39,889 bases of DNA, taken from NCBI GenBank assembly GCA_000494225.1, contig AWOA01000006.1, positions 1 to 39,889 on the forward strand. Reading direction: 5' to 3'. Under the pieces are notes generated by a model. That model had not been told where the DNA came from and did no database searches. It was given only the letters and a program-made list of their open reading frames with translations. A program made the position numbers and the translations under genes. This stretch comes from Candidatus Calescibacterium nevadense OTU 1. Lineage in GTDB: Bacteria > Calescibacteriota > Calescibacteriia > Calescibacteriales > Calescibacteriaceae. Positions within the stretch are counted from its first letter, which is position 1; each line of letters starts with the position of its first letter. Positions 13,775 through 22,519 of this stretch are shown here, piece after piece.

Positions 13775-15163
13775 ATGAAGAAAAAAGCAATCTTATTGAT
13801 TAAGATAGTAGTCAGAAATATGAAAAATTTCCTTCTGATTCTGCTCATTATTCCATCTCTGTACGGAAAAGCGAATGGGAATAAGTTAAACGCAATTTCA
13901 AAAGCTCTTTTATATTTTGAGAGAGGAGAAAAAGAAAAGGCATATGACTTAATAAAAATATACGAAAATGAAGCGGAAGAAAACCCAATAATATACACAA
14001 TAATCGCTCAGAAGGAAAAAGATGAAAAAATACTTGAAAAGGAATTTAGAATTTTATTACCTATTGAAGAGAAATTCAAGGATAGAATCGCATTTGAAAA
14101 AGCAAAAATACTTTTTGAAAAGGGGCAATTAGAAGAAGCAAAAAATATTCTTGAAGGAATAAAAAACAAATCAGAAACGATAAAACCATCAATATCTTTC
14201 ATTTTAGCAAATATATATCTCCTTGAAGGACAAAACGAAAAAGCCAAATCAGAAATTTATAACATCCAAGAACATGATGAGGATATAGATAAAGTAAAAA
14301 TCAGAAAGCTCAAAAAGCTAATAAGCGATCAGACAAGTGAAATAAATTTCAAAGGAGAAATAGACCTAAATTCTTCCTTCTCAACAAAAGGGTATCCCGT
14401 AATTTTTGAAAGTGAAGATGTCCAAAAAAGATGGGATATAGTATCAAATATTCTATGGAACGCAAGGTTTGAATTCCTAAAAAGCAAAGAATACAATCCT
14501 TTTTTTGAAATAAAAGGAGGCGGAGAGTTTTATTCCTTGACCGAAAACCTCGAACTTAATGCAAGAACTCCCATGTTCTTTTACCAAAACTCATCAGCTG
14601 GACTTGAAATAGAAAAATTTGGAGCAAAATATTCATTCATTACAGCAATAAATGACCTTGAAATTTTTTCAATTTCTCACAGATTATCTTCCCACTTTTT
14701 TCCTACGAACTTCCTTGTAATAGGAGCTAATTTTGAATTAGAAACACAAAACAAAATAGAAGGAAGACAAGGAGTAATAACATTTTTAGATTCATCCGCA
14801 AGATACACACATAAATTCAGAATTTATTCTTTCAGTATATTCGGATACATAAACTTAGGTAAAAGATTCGCAAAAGATGAAAGATTCTCCGAAATCTTCA
14901 TATCACCTTACACAGAAATAAGCTTCAAGATAATGGATATTGGAATTTCGTTAGCAGGATTTTCATCAGTAATGCTCTTTCCCCGGGAGTTCTCAGGAAG
15001 AAAAAACAACATAATTTGGTTTATTTCACCAGCGCTATACCTTCAAAAAGATTTTATTTTGTGGGAAATAGTAAAAACCTACTTTGAAGGAAACTTCTCA
15101 AACTCCCCAGACTTCTCTTGGAACAGAATCAGGATAGGAACAAACTTCAAAATATATATGTAG
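13775..15163 (+). CDS. TPR plus outer-membrane beta-barrel protein (Slam-like layout)
   Basis: The 462-residue product starts with a signal segment; a second ATG at 13820, MKNFLLILLIIPSLYG, gives the more typical signal peptide. Residues about 30-190 are amphipathic helical repeats with TPR character (KALLYFERGEKEKAYDLI, AKILFEKGQLEEAKNIL, ANIYLLEGQNEKAKSEI). From about 195 to the end, alternating beta strands rich in aromatics finish with RIGTNFKIYM. TPR solenoid followed by a barrel is the layout of surface lipoprotein assembly modulators (Slam/DUF560) and of exopolysaccharide export porins, which move lipoproteins or polymers to the cell surface. Which applies here is not decided by sequence inspection. 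No Shine-Dalgarno site is present. It is convergent with the 896-residue lipoprotein gene. Confidence 0.7.
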   Translation: MKKKAILLIKIVVRNMKNFLLILLIIPSLYGKANGNKLNAISKALLYFERGEKEKAYDLIKIYENEAEENPIIYTIIAQKEKDEKILEKEFRILLPIEEKFKDRIAFEKAKILFEKGQLEEAKNILEGIKNKSETIKPSISFILANIYLLEGQNEKAKSEIYNIQEHDEDIDKVKIRKLKKLISDQTSEINFKGEIDLNSSFSTKGYPVIFESEDVQKRWDIVSNILWNARFEFLKSKEYNPFFEIKGGGEFYSLTENLELNARTPMFFYQNSSAGLEIEKFGAKYSFITAINDLEIFSISHRLSSHFFPTNFLVIGANFELETQNKIEGRQGVITFLDSSARYTHKFRIYSFSIFGYINLGKRFAKDERFSEIFISPYTEISFKIMDIGISLAGFSSVMLFPREFSGRKNNIIWFISPALYLQKDFILWEIVKTYFEGNFSNSPDFSWNRIRIGTNFKIYM

Positions 15164-15212
15164 AAAAAATTAATATTATTAATTTATTTTTTATATATAA
15201 TAGATCATGTTT

Positions 15213-17903
15213 TCAATACAGGACCTGAAATCCCCGTAGGAAATCTCTCCTCAAAACAACTCCTGTTGCCTGATCTTTTATAGGCATATCTCCAAAAACA
15301 GAAAAGAAAAAACTGTTAGAAGAACAGTACCTGAAAGAAGAAATACCCAAAGCGTTGATTTCTTCTCCTATCTGTCCCAAAGGATAAAGCAGAACAATTC
15401 TTAAACTTTCTGTGTTTATAATCCCGGCAAAGTGAGAAATATTCAGATCGGAAACAAAAAATATGTGCCCATCTGAAAAATGAGAATCTATTATATCCCC
15501 TATGGTTAAAGAGAAAGCTCTTTCCCTATGCTTGATGAGATTTGCACCATCAAGTCTATACTCAATAATACCAAATGACCTCAAACAGTAAATCTTCGTA
15601 TAACCATCGGAAGCAACATCTTGACAATCAACAGCAAAAAATCCAGCATCTTCAAGACCATCTGATTTCTCTTTGAGAATAAATATACCTGAACCTGAAA
15701 AAACAAAAAAGTAATTTCCAGAATGATTATAAATTATTCTTCTTGCTTGCGGAATTCCGGGATATTTCAAAAAGCTACTCCAATTTCTTTTTGAAAACCA
15801 AAGCCCACTACTACCCCCTACAAGAAAGAAATTATATCCAACAGCCAAAGTTCTTGGATCACTACCCTCAAAATCTATTCGGAAAGAGCGAGTAAGGTCT
15901 GAAAGATAAAAAGATGAACCTGTCTGGAACAGAGCATAAGACTTTCCTTCTTGATCATAACTCAAAAGAGCAACCGCACCCGAAAAGAAATTAACAGGTC
16001 TTGCTCCTCCACTTCCTTTAAATATAGGAGAGATATCAAGTTCAACTATGCCCCCACCATCTGGCATAAGAATAGAAAATTCAGAAGTATCACAGCTGAT
16101 TTTATTGAAAATCGGTTTTGCAGTCTGAGAAATGCCCGAGATTAATGTTGACTTTTTTTCAGTTGAAGAGAAATCAAACGATGAAAGCGATCTTGCTCCA
16201 AAGACTAAAACTTTACTTTCACTTAAAAACACAATTGATCTCGGTTCAAAACCTATCTCAAATCCCTCAACAGAACCAATAGATTCCCCCTCAAAAGTAT
16301 CATAAAGTTTAATATAGTATCTTCCGTCATCTTCGTTCCTATAACCTATTGCGACTCGAGAGATAGCCTGCGGTGATACTTTTAAAGCTAAAACCTGAAC
16401 CCTTTTTCCATGGAAAACATCAAAAGCTGATACATCTGAAAATCTTCCGGGTCCAAAATAAAAATTGAATAAACCTACTTTGCTTTTGTAAGTTGACTCA
16501 AAGGATGACCAGACTCCTACAGCATAAGTGCTTTGATTATCCCACTCAAAATCAAAAAAATCTAAAAATAGTCCGCCTCCCGGCTGGAATTCTAGTGGTT
16601 GATCAGATGGAAAATCGCATACATCAACTGAAAAGTTTATTTTGAACGCAGAAATACTTTGCGAGTACTTGACAAAAAGATACCCGTTTATAAATTTTAT
16701 AAAACCGGCTCCGGAGTTAATTTTCTTCTGGCATATTGGGTTATGAGCTTCATAAGAGGTAACATCATAGACCAAAATATCCCCGGGAGTTCCCCCTGCA
16801 AAACTTCTCAGAACAGCCAGATATTTTTTCCCTCCTAATGAAAAAACATCAAAAGCTACCGAACCATAAAGGTTTGGTTCAGATATCACGTTTCTTTCTT
16901 CGCCAGAAAATGATGTGAATTTTATTATAAAGTTTGATCCACTTTGAATTAACGCCCAAAATCCGTCTTTATCAATATCAGAGTAAAGCATATTATCACC
17001 CATAAAAAACCTTTTCTTTACTGCGAGCTCCCCATCATAAGACACCAAAGATATAAAGGGTTCAGACTCAAAAGCAACCGTTGTTCCGTAAAAATAGGAA
17101 CGCTGAGTTTCTCTTATATAGTATGACATAAGAGGGGTCGGTAAAATATAAGAGGCTAAAACCGGTGTGCATGTAAGCTGCGATGCTCTACCGCACCAAG
17201 ATTGAGCATAAAAACATATAGACCAATCACCGTAACCCGGAAGCAAAACAGATGTATCACAAGCATTCTGCAAAACAGGATTTCTATTACACTCAACCTT
17301 TTGCAAGTTCTCATATCCCAAAAAGAAATCAACATTCTCTAGTTGCAAATTTAAAACACGGAAAGTAATAATAACTCTACTACCCACTGATTGCAATGAA
17401 AAAACTTCAAATTGAGGAGCTGGACAATAAAAAACAACAGATGTTTTTAAGGTAAAGCTCTTTGAACAAATTCTATCACCTTCGCTCCACCAAAACTTGA
17501 AAACATCTTTAAAATCTCCAACAGATGAATAAACTAAATTATATGAGAAATTCTTGGTTCCACTTTCCTGAAAATCTTTGATATCAATATCATCAAAGCC
17601 ATCCGCCCCAAAATCAATTACAATATAAGTTATTCCCTTTGAGTTTTGCTCCTCAAATTTCACTTCAACAGTTACAGACAAAGGAGATTCTCCCGATACA
17701 TTTTCAGGATAAAAAGAAATTTTAGAACTACACTGAGAATTATCCGCTCCATTTCCATCAGCTCCTTTTACACCATTTTGCTTTTTATTAGAGCAACCTG
17801 AATTCAATATTAAACCAGAAAGTGCAACAATAAAGAAAAGCGCAAAGACGAGATGAAAAAAAGTAAAGCTATTTTTTCTTTTCTGAAAAATATCAGCTCT
17901 CAT
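15213..17903 (-). CDS. Large lipoprotein with PKD-like N-terminal and predicted beta-propeller domains
   Basis: The 896-residue protein has an N-terminal signal ending in the lipobox LNSGC, with the lipidated Cys at residue 37. It is followed by a Gly/Asn-rich linker and an Ig/PKD-like module (about 60-150; FYPENVSGESPLSVTVEV is the typical opening phrase). A second beta-sandwich (about 155-255) carries several Cys that could pair outside the cytoplasm. From about 265 the rest is short beta strands with recurring Ser-Tyr-Phe-Gly phrases such as YNHSGNYFFVFSGSGIFIL, suggesting one or two beta-propellers. No enzyme motif is seen. It is likely a surface or periplasmic binding or adhesion protein. 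It lies next to, and converges with, the TPR/barrel gene, a possible exporter; that link is inference. Confidence 0.75.
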   Translation of the reverse strand: MRADIFQKRKNSFTFFHLVFALFFIVALSGLILNSGCSNKKQNGVKGADGNGADNSQCSSKISFYPENVSGESPLSVTVEVKFEEQNSKGITYIVIDFGADGFDDIDIKDFQESGTKNFSYNLVYSSVGDFKDVFKFWWSEGDRICSKSFTLKTSVVFYCPAPQFEVFSLQSVGSRVIITFRVLNLQLENVDFFLGYENLQKVECNRNPVLQNACDTSVLLPGYGDWSICFYAQSWCGRASQLTCTPVLASYILPTPLMSYYIRETQRSYFYGTTVAFESEPFISLVSYDGELAVKKRFFMGDNMLYSDIDKDGFWALIQSGSNFIIKFTSFSGEERNVISEPNLYGSVAFDVFSLGGKKYLAVLRSFAGGTPGDILVYDVTSYEAHNPICQKKINSGAGFIKFINGYLFVKYSQSISAFKINFSVDVCDFPSDQPLEFQPGGGLFLDFFDFEWDNQSTYAVGVWSSFESTYKSKVGLFNFYFGPGRFSDVSAFDVFHGKRVQVLALKVSPQAISRVAIGYRNEDDGRYYIKLYDTFEGESIGSVEGFEIGFEPRSIVFLSESKVLVFGARSLSSFDFSSTEKKSTLISGISQTAKPIFNKISCDTSEFSILMPDGGGIVELDISPIFKGSGGARPVNFFSGAVALLSYDQEGKSYALFQTGSSFYLSDLTRSFRIDFEGSDPRTLAVGYNFFLVGGSSGLWFSKRNWSSFLKYPGIPQARRIIYNHSGNYFFVFSGSGIFILKEKSDGLEDAGFFAVDCQDVASDGYTKIYCLRSFGIIEYRLDGANLIKHRERAFSLTIGDIIDSHFSDGHIFFVSDLNISHFAGIINTESLRIVLLYPLGQIGEEINALGISSFRYCSSNSFFFSVFGDMPIKDQATGVVLRRDFLRGFQVLY

Positions 17904-18001
17904 ATCTCAAATTAAATATAACCAAAATTTTAGTTTTTACTTGTGTGTAATAAATTTATCCCAACATAAAATTTTCAAAAAAACAATAATCTATATTTAA
18001 G

Positions 18002-19159
18002 ATGGAAATTCAAGAAAAGTACGAAGGAAAAAAATTTTGTGTAGCAACTATTATACCGAAAATTAAACCAAGAGCAGAAAAAATAGAGTCGTTTGAGGAA
18101 TTCAAAGAATTAATAAAAAACCTCGGTGGAGAAATAGTAGAGGAAATTATACAAAAGAGAGATAGACCAGATCCCAGATTCTTTATAGGAAGAGGTAAAG
18201 CGGAAGAGATAGCACAAAAAAATAACATAGACGTATTAGCAATAGATGATATCTTGAAGCCGAATCAAATAGTAAATTTGAGAGAAATAACAAAAAAAGA
18301 GGTTATAGATAGGGAGTATATCATAATAAAGATTTTTGCAGAAAGAGCAACAACAAGAGAAGGAAAACTTCAAGTAGAACTGGCAGAACTAAAATACAGG
18401 TTAGCAAAGCTTATTGGAATGGGGAAGGAGATGTCACAGCTTGGAGGTATGCCCGGAACACGAGGTCCCGGTGAAACAAAAACGGAAGAGCTAAGAAGAC
18501 ACATATTTGCGAGAATAAGGGCAATAGAAAAAGAACTTGAAGAAATCAAAAAGACAAGAAAAATCCATAGAGAAAGAAGAAAAAAACAGGGATTTCTAAC
18601 TTTTTCTCTTGTGGGATACACAAATGTTGGAAAATCAACAATACTTCGGGCTTTATCAGGAGAAGATGTCCAAATTAAAAACCAGCTCTTTACAACCCTT
18701 GAAACAAGAGTAGGAACACTGAAAGACCTTACAAATGGCGAATATAGTAATAAAAAAATACTAATATCTGATACAGTAGGATTTATAAGAAATCTCCCAC
18801 ATTCACTCATTTCAGCTTTCAGATCTACACTTGAAGAAATAGTTTTTTCAGATGCATTAATTTTTGTTCTTGATATAAGCCAAGATTACGAAAAACAATT
18901 CTCAACAATAAGATCGGTTTTAGAGGAAATATTAGTAGATGAGCAAAAACCCAGGATAATAGTTTTTAATAAAATAGATTTGGTTAGCAAAGAGAGAATC
19001 ATTCAAGCGCAACAAAAATTTCAAGATGCAGTTTTTATTTCGGCTTTGAAAAAAACAGGTCTTGAAGAACTTAAAGAAAAAATAATAAAAATAAGTGAGA
19101 GAATATGGAAACAAAATCAAATGGAAAAAACGGAGGAGATGTCAAAATCAGCAATATAA
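18002..19159 (+). CDS. hflX: GTPase HflX
   Basis: HflX binds the 50S subunit and splits or rescues stalled ribosomes under stress. The 385-residue product has the HflX-specific N-terminal domain with RFFIGRGKAEEIA, the linker motif GPGETKTEELRRHI, and a G domain with G1 GYTNVGKST (205-213), G3 DTVGFIRNLPHSLISAFRSTLEE, and G4 NKID near residue 325. Length and motif set are normal. It starts at ATG 18002 without a Shine-Dalgarno site. The last 55 bases overlap the next gene in another frame. Confidence 0.96.
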   Translation: MEIQEKYEGKKFCVATIIPKIKPRAEKIESFEEFKELIKNLGGEIVEEIIQKRDRPDPRFFIGRGKAEEIAQKNNIDVLAIDDILKPNQIVNLREITKKEVIDREYIIIKIFAERATTREGKLQVELAELKYRLAKLIGMGKEMSQLGGMPGTRGPGETKTEELRRHIFARIRAIEKELEEIKKTRKIHRERRKKQGFLTFSLVGYTNVGKSTILRALSGEDVQIKNQLFTTLETRVGTLKDLTNGEYSNKKILISDTVGFIRNLPHSLISAFRSTLEEIVFSDALIFVLDISQDYEKQFSTIRSVLEEILVDEQKPRIIVFNKIDLVSKERIIQAQQKFQDAVFISALKKTGLEELKEKIIKISERIWKQNQMEKTEEMSKSAI

Positions 19160-20103
19160 GCCCTATAGCAAAAAAAATAAGCTTTATTCTTTCTATCTCT
19201 ACTATAAATGTAATTCTTTTGCTTTTACCATATACCAACTTGAGGTCACAGACAGAAGATGAAAATATTAGCCAAAAGAAAGCATATTATCCGGATGAGA
19301 TAGAAAGATTTAATGTGGTCTTACTTTTTGAATCTCCTCCGTCTTATAACGAGATACTACAAAAAGCAGCATCAGTTGGATTAGATAAAGCCCTCGAATT
19401 ATTACCTTTTAACGAACAGAAAAAGGATGAGATAAAAAAAAGAAAAAAGATTAATTCATCGGATTTTGTGAAAAAATTTTCAATAGATGGCAGGTCAGAA
19501 AAACCAGAAGGTATAGAAATATTTGCTTCCCTGCTCTTTGATATGAAAAGGTTAATAAGAGCGATTTCAAATGAAGAGCCAGAACCAAAATACACGATTG
19601 ATTGCTATTATATTGAGCCAATAATAAAAAGCGTGCTTGAAGAGTTTCAGTCATCAGCAAATATAAAATGTGAATTGAATGAAGAAAAAGCAGATTTCGT
19701 TCAGCCATCTCGCCTTGAAATCAAAATAAAAGGAGAAATCTCAAACAAAGGAAAAATGGAAAAATTAGATTTCTCAAAAACATTTTTGTTCTTTTCAAAT
19801 CCACCTTACGACGAAATAAAAGAAGAAGTTCAAAATTATATTTCAAGTAAATTCGGCAAAACAAAAAAAATCGAAGAGCAAAAAATCTTAGTGATCGTGA
19901 AGAAAGACAAACTAAACGAAATTATATCTTCTCTAAGAAAAAAAGCTTTCATATATTCTGTGATACCCTTTTATGTTTTAAGAGACGGAGAAAAAATAAA
20001 ATCTGAAATAGTAATAAGATACTTTTCAGATATACCACAAGAGACAATTTTATCGATGACAAAAGATATAGTAAGTAAATCAGAAGGAGAAATTACAGAA
20101 TGA
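19105..20103 (+). CDS. Unknown exported or membrane-anchored protein overlapping hflX
   Basis: The 332-residue product has a single hydrophobic segment at about 24-45 (KKISFILSISTINVILLLLP) followed by a mostly polar, mixed alpha/beta chain. Two cysteines near residues 170 and 190 could pair. I recognise no family. The only ATG in frame (19105) lies 55 bp inside hflX, before the hydrophobic segment; GGAGGAG at 19133-19139 precedes an ATG of the hflX frame, not this one, so the initiation point is uncertain. The long, smooth frame and typical codon usage support a real gene. The overlap implies cotranscription with hflX. Confidence 0.65.
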   Translation: METKSNGKNGGDVKISNISPIAKKISFILSISTINVILLLLPYTNLRSQTEDENISQKKAYYPDEIERFNVVLLFESPPSYNEILQKAASVGLDKALELLPFNEQKKDEIKKRKKINSSDFVKKFSIDGRSEKPEGIEIFASLLFDMKRLIRAISNEEPEPKYTIDCYYIEPIIKSVLEEFQSSANIKCELNEEKADFVQPSRLEIKIKGEISNKGKMEKLDFSKTFLFFSNPPYDEIKEEVQNYISSKFGKTKKIEEQKILVIVKKDKLNEIISSLRKKAFIYSVIPFYVLRDGEKIKSEIVIRYFSDIPQETILSMTKDIVSKSEGEITE

Positions 20104-20194
20104 AATAGAAAGTAAGATAGAATAAATCTTAAAAAAATAGGATAAATCTTAATATAGAGAAAAATTAATATATAGAGAAAAAAATATATATAGA
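20104..20194. repeat. Short A/T-rich repeats between convergent genes
   Basis: ATAAATCTTAA occurs twice (20122-20132 and 20142-20152) and TATAGAGAAAAA twice (near 20153 and 20170). These look like local slippage duplications at the 3' ends of two convergent genes. No stem-loop terminator is evident. Confidence 0.5.
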
Positions 20195-20959
20195 TTAAAA
20201 GCTTCCTAGATAAGATTCTATAACACGAGGGTGATTTAGAACTTCCTGAGAGGAACCTTCGGCAACTTTAATTCCAAAATCAAGCGCAACGACTCTGTTT
20301 GCAATAGAACTTATAACTTTCACATCATGTTCTATAACAACGAGAGTTATTCCAAATTTCTCATTTATCTCCTTTACATAGTAGAGAAATTCAGATTTTT
20401 CTTCGTATGTGAGACCTGATGTAGGTTCATCAAGAAGAAGGACTTTTGGCATCTGAACGAGAGCACGAGCTAACTCAACTTTCTTTCTCACACCCAAAGG
20501 TATATCACGTCCCAAAGAATATCTATAAGGTTTCAAATCAAGGAAATCAATCATTTCCTCCGCAACCTCCCTATTTTTCTCATATTCTTTTCTGTGGAGT
20601 CCTGCTATCACACTAAAAATTCCCGCCCTGAAATAAATGTTTCTTCCAATCAAAATATTATCTAAAACCGTAAGGTAGCCGAAAAGTCTTATGTTTTGAA
20701 ATGTTCTTGAAATTCCAAGTCTGGCTATCTTATGAGGAGGCAAACCTGTAATATCAACGAGCTTTCCATCTCGCTCAAAAAAAACTTTACCCCTATCTGG
20801 CTTATATATACCAGTTATTACATTAAAAAGAGAAGTTTTACCGGAACCATTCGGACCTATTATTCCAAAAATTTCACCCTTTTTTACCTCAATAGATACG
20901 TCTGATAATGCCTTGACCCCTCCGAAACTCAAATCTATATTCTCACATTTTAAAATCAT
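20195..20959 (-). CDS. livG: Branched-chain amino acid-type ABC transporter ATP-binding protein
   Basis: This 254-residue ATPase powers a HAAT-family importer, the branched-chain amino acid, urea or amide type. It has Walker A GPNGSGKTS, the LivG-typical Q-loop phrase SRTFQNIRLFGYLTVLDNI, the signature region PLGVRKKVELARAL, and Walker B KVLLLDEPTSGLTYEE followed by the switch His in VIEHDVKVI. The signature carries GVRKK in place of the usual GQQRR, a mild variant. Its start lies 77 bp after gatB on the same strand. A LivM-type permease is found alone at 32549 on the other strand. No LivF, LivH or binding protein is present in the window. Confidence 0.9.
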   Translation of the reverse strand: MILKCENIDLSFGGVKALSDVSIEVKKGEIFGIIGPNGSGKTSLFNVITGIYKPDRGKVFFERDGKLVDITGLPPHKIARLGISRTFQNIRLFGYLTVLDNILIGRNIYFRAGIFSVIAGLHRKEYEKNREVAEEMIDFLDLKPYRYSLGRDIPLGVRKKVELARALVQMPKVLLLDEPTSGLTYEEKSEFLYYVKEINEKFGITLVVIEHDVKVISSIANRVVALDFGIKVAEGSSQEVLNHPRVIESYLGSF

Positions 20960-21036
20960 ATATTTAATATATTTAAAAAATTTTTTAGTTTTTATGTTTC
21001 TCTTTCCTTATTCAAAATTTAATCTTTTCCTTTCTT

Positions 21037-22497
21037 TTAAGATTCGAGTTTTTTCTCAATAATACTTTTCACAACTTTTGGGTCAGCTTTCTTTTCTAAT
21101 TTTTTAACGACTTCACCGATAAAAAATCCGATAAGTTTCTTTTCGCCTGATTTATACCTTTCAACTTCCTTTGGATTCTCATTTAGAACTTGCAATACAG
21201 CAGACTCAATTAAATCTTCTGATATATCTTTTTTCCTCTTTTCTATGGCTTGCAATATATCAATTTTTGATGTAGTTGCCTCCCTGAAAGCTTCCTTTCC
21301 CGCATTTCTTGTAATCACACCATCAGCTATACTTTTCAGGACTTTCTTTGAATAATCAAGCAAAATTTTTCTATCCTCATCTTTATTTATGTTGAATATT
21401 CCCTCATTTATAGCTCTCATAACTTCTTCGAGCACAAAACTTGAAACTAATTTTTTATCTTCAAAATCTCTTGTCAGGTCTTCAAAAAATAATGCAATAC
21501 TTCTATCAGAAGTCAGAACATCAGCAGCATATTGTGAGAGACCATAAACACTCATAAACCTTTTTTTCATATCGTCTGGAAGTTCCGGTATTCCAGATTT
21601 TGCTTCCTCCATTATATCATCTGAAATATATAAAGGCAAAATATCAGGTTCAGGGAAATATCTATAATCATGAGCGTATTCTTTTGAACGCATAATAAAA
21701 GTTTTTTTTTGAACAGAATCATAACCTCTGGTCTCTTGCTCTATTTTTCCTCCCGATTTTATGACAGAAATCTGCCTAGATATCTCATACTCTATTGCCT
21801 CCTTTATGAATCTAAAAGAATTTACATTCTTTATCTCAACTTTCGTCCCGAATTTTCCGGATCCACGAGGTTTCACAGAAACATTAACATCACATCTCAA
21901 ATTCCCCTCCTCCATGCTCCCCTCAGTAATGTCACACCAAACAAGTAATTTGTGAAGTTTTGTGAGAAATGCATAGGCCTCATCTGGCGATGATATATCT
22001 GGTTTTGTGACTATTTCAGCAAGTGGAGTTCCGCTCCTTGAAAAATCAACATAACTTATGTCTTCCCCGTGAATCATTTTACCTGCATCTTCTTCCATAT
22101 GTAATCTTTGAATACCTATTTTCTTTTTGATTCCATTAACTTCTATTTCAAGGAAACCATCCTCTGCAAGAGGAATTCTGTATTGTGATATTTGATAATT
22201 TTTTGGTAGGTCAGGATAAAAATAGTTTTTTCGTTCAAAGAAGCTTTTCCTGTTTATTCTCATGTTAAGTAATAGAGAGGCTCTCACAGCCAAAATTACG
22301 GCTTGTCTATTAGGATAAGGCAAAACACCGGGCAACCCAACGCATATAGGACATATATTCAAGTTTGGAATGTTTGTAAATTCTCTTGGACATGAACAAA
22401 ATAGCTTTGTCTTCGTTTTGAGCTGCACATGGATTTCAAGTCCGCATACAGGCTCAAAACCCTCAAAGTCATAAAACTTATCTGAATTCAAATTCAT
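21037..22497 (-). CDS. gatB: Asp/Glu-tRNA(Asn/Gln) amidotransferase subunit B
   Basis: GatB is the kinase and tRNA-binding subunit of the GatCAB complex, which converts mischarged Glu-tRNA(Gln) or Asp-tRNA(Asn) to the amide form, implying at least one missing amide synthetase. At 486 residues it is full length. The start CGLEIHVQLKTKTKLFCSC carries the family HVQL and the first Cys of a zinc site, and PICVGLPGVLP supplies the second pair. DFSRSGTPLAEIV and YRYFPEPDILPL are also diagnostic, and the C-terminal YqeY-like tail domain is complete. gatA and gatC are not adjacent. It starts 22 bp after cheB on the same strand. Confidence 0.97.
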   Translation of the reverse strand: MNLNSDKFYDFEGFEPVCGLEIHVQLKTKTKLFCSCPREFTNIPNLNICPICVGLPGVLPYPNRQAVILAVRASLLLNMRINRKSFFERKNYFYPDLPKNYQISQYRIPLAEDGFLEIEVNGIKKKIGIQRLHMEEDAGKMIHGEDISYVDFSRSGTPLAEIVTKPDISSPDEAYAFLTKLHKLLVWCDITEGSMEEGNLRCDVNVSVKPRGSGKFGTKVEIKNVNSFRFIKEAIEYEISRQISVIKSGGKIEQETRGYDSVQKKTFIMRSKEYAHDYRYFPEPDILPLYISDDIMEEAKSGIPELPDDMKKRFMSVYGLSQYAADVLTSDRSIALFFEDLTRDFEDKKLVSSFVLEEVMRAINEGIFNINKDEDRKILLDYSKKVLKSIADGVITRNAGKEAFREATTSKIDILQAIEKRKKDISEDLIESAVLQVLNENPKEVERYKSGEKKLIGFFIGEVVKKLEKKADPKVVKSIIEKKLES

Positions 22498-22519
22498 GCT
22501 TTAAAAGTTTATTTTCAAA

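Noticed and set aside
15164-15212. AT-only near-palindrome AATTAATATTATTAATT as a terminator between convergent genes
   Set aside because: It is not a true inverted repeat (the centre does not pair) and an A/T-only stem would be too weak.
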